The notes below the pieces were generated by a model. It saw only the letters and a program-made list of their open reading frames with translations. It had not been told where the DNA came from and did no database searches. A DNA stretch of 6,735 bases. Origin: Bacillota bacterium. Its GTDB lineage: Bacteria > Bacillota > Clostridia > Acetivibrionales > DTU013. A program made the position numbers and the translations under genes. This document shows, one piece after another, positions 5,589 to 6,735 of the stretch (positions within the stretch are counted from its first letter, which is position 1; each line of letters begins with the position of its first letter). The DNA lies in contig JAEZMC010000292.1 in assembly GCA_023435805.1 (NCBI GenBank), positions 1 through 6,735 of the forward strand. The letters are read 5' to 3'.

Positions 5589-6735
5589 GTGCAGATCAGC
5601 CTCCAAAAATACCGCAGCAGATTAGATAAATCAGATTTCATACAGTATTATGGAAAGGTGTCCAAGGTTGTAGGACTTACCATTGAAGCGGACGGCCCGG
5701 AGGTGGACATCGGCGAACTGTGCAGGCTGCATGCCTCAAGGGGTAAACGTGTCATTCAGGCGGAAGTGGTGGGATTCAAGGAAAACAAAGTGCTGCTGAT
5801 GCCTCTGGGTGAAATGACCGGTGTGGGTCCGGGCAATCTGGTGGTGGCTTCCGATTCCGTATTAAAGGTCGGGGTGGGGAAAAGGCTGGCCGGGCGTGTC
5901 CTGGACGGTATGGGGTTTCCCATCGACGACAGGGAGCCGGTCAAGCCGGATCTTTATTATCCCATCGACAACAAACCACCCCATCCGCTTAACAGAAAAC
6001 GCATAACCGATCCGCTTACCCTTGGCGTAAAAGCCATAGACGGCCTTCTTACGGTCGGCAAGGGGCAGCGTATCGGCATATTCGCCGGCAGCGGCGTGGG
6101 CAAGAGCACCTTGATGGGAATGATCGCCCGAAATACCAAAGCGGATATCAATGTGATTGCATTGATCGGTGAACGGGGAAGAGAAGTAAGGGAGTTTCTG
6201 GAGAAGGATCTCCAGGAAGAGGGCCTGGCCCGTTCGGTAGTAGTAGTCGCCACTTCGGACCAACCGGCGCTGGTCAGGCTGAAAGGTGCGCTGGTTGCTA
6301 CTGCCATTGCCGAATATTACAGGGATCAGGGGAATGATGTCCTGCTCCTGATGGATTCTCTCACGCGTTTTGCAATGGCACAGCGGGAAATCGGTTTGGC
6401 CATTGGAGAACCTCCCGTTTCACGCGGTTATACGCCCTCTGTTTTCGGTGTTATGCCAAAACTGCTGGAGAGGGCCGGTAATTCTGAGAAAGGTTCGATT
6501 ACGGGACTTTATACGGTTCTGGTCGACGGCGACGATATGACGGAGCCTGTTACCGATACGGCAAGAGGTATTCTGGACGGACATATCGTATTGTCCAGGT
6601 CCCTTGCAAACAGAAACCAGTATCCGGCGATCGACGTACTTGCCAGCGTAAGCCGTGTCATGTCCGACATTATTTCACCCGAGCACAAAAAGGCGGCGGG
6701 TGAATTGAAAAGAGCTCTTGCCATCTACCGTGACG
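5589..6735 (+). CDS. fliI: Flagellar type III export ATPase FliI, 5' part
   Basis: FliI is the cytoplasmic F1-beta-like hexameric ATPase that energises unfolding and delivery of flagellar export substrates, under control of FliH. 382 residues are visible. Full-length FliI is about 435-450 aa, so roughly the last 55-65 residues lie beyond the right edge. An N-terminal beta-barrel region (about 20-95, including YYGKVSKVVGLTIEA) precedes the nucleotide-binding core. The Walker A loop is AGSGVGKST (166-174, Lys172). GERGREV (194-200) includes Glu195, aligned with the catalytic Glu of Salmonella FliI. Walker B is VLLLMDSLTRFAMAQREI (251-268, Asp256). GEPPVSRGYTPSVF (273-286) separates FliI from the F1 subunits. 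The visible active site is complete. It begins with GTG after a 68-nt gap from fliH. Confidence 0.97.
   Translation, partial: MQISLQKYRSRLDKSDFIQYYGKVSKVVGLTIEADGPEVDIGELCRLHASRGKRVIQAEVVGFKENKVLLMPLGEMTGVGPGNLVVASDSVLKVGVGKRLAGRVLDGMGFPIDDREPVKPDLYYPIDNKPPHPLNRKRITDPLTLGVKAIDGLLTVGKGQRIGIFAGSGVGKSTLMGMIARNTKADINVIALIGERGREVREFLEKDLQEEGLARSVVVVATSDQPALVRLKGALVATAIAEYYRDQGNDVLLLMDSLTRFAMAQREIGLAIGEPPVSRGYTPSVFGVMPKLLERAGNSEKGSITGLYTVLVDGDDMTEPVTDTARGILDGHIVLSRSLANRNQYPAIDVLASVSRVMSDIISPEHKKAAGELKRALAIYRD

Overview
The window is a slice of a Gram-positive (Firmicutes, most likely Clostridia) chromosome carrying the start of the main flagellar (fla/che type) operon. Reading left to right on the + strand it holds the 3' part of trmFO, an AT-rich spacer of about 250 bp, and then flgB-flgC-fliE-fliF-fliG-fliH-fliI. 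FliI is cut by the right edge. The taxonomic guess rests on several things: the folate-dependent trmFO next to flgB, the flgB-to-fliI order known from Bacillus and clostridial fla/che operons, strong purine-rich Shine-Dalgarno (SD) sites, use of TTG and GTG starts, and moderate GC content. I cannot name a genus from sequence alone.

Region 1 (1-629) is the C-terminal 208 residues of TrmFO, which makes 5-methyluridine (m5U54) in tRNA. Region 2 (630-882) is strikingly AT-rich and holds no convincing gene. It contains or borders two plausible SigA-type promoters: one inside the end of trmFO with a perfect TATAAT, and one mid-spacer with an extended -10. It also has three short perfect inverted repeats. 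This is presumably where operon transcription is started and controlled.

Region 3 (883-6735) is the gene train. FlgB and FlgC are proximal rod subunits and FliE joins the rod to the MS ring. FliF is the MS ring and FliG is the rotor/switch protein bound to the FliF C-terminus. FliH and FliI are the regulator and ATPase of the flagellar type III export apparatus. Gaps are short (3 to 68 nt), and fliG/fliH overlap by 8 nt with the fliH SD embedded in fliG, so the genes are almost certainly co-transcribed. No terminator is seen between them. The only sizeable gap, fliH-fliI (68 nt), holds a GC-rich foldable element without a T-run.

All seven flagellar genes look intact where visible and carry their family motifs. 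I see no mobile element, CRISPR array, tRNA or rRNA, and no evidence of an undescribed system. The points worth a second look are regulatory: the promoter/leader region, an unexplained 29-codon ORF in it, the embedded TTG start of fliH, and the fliH-fliI hairpin element.
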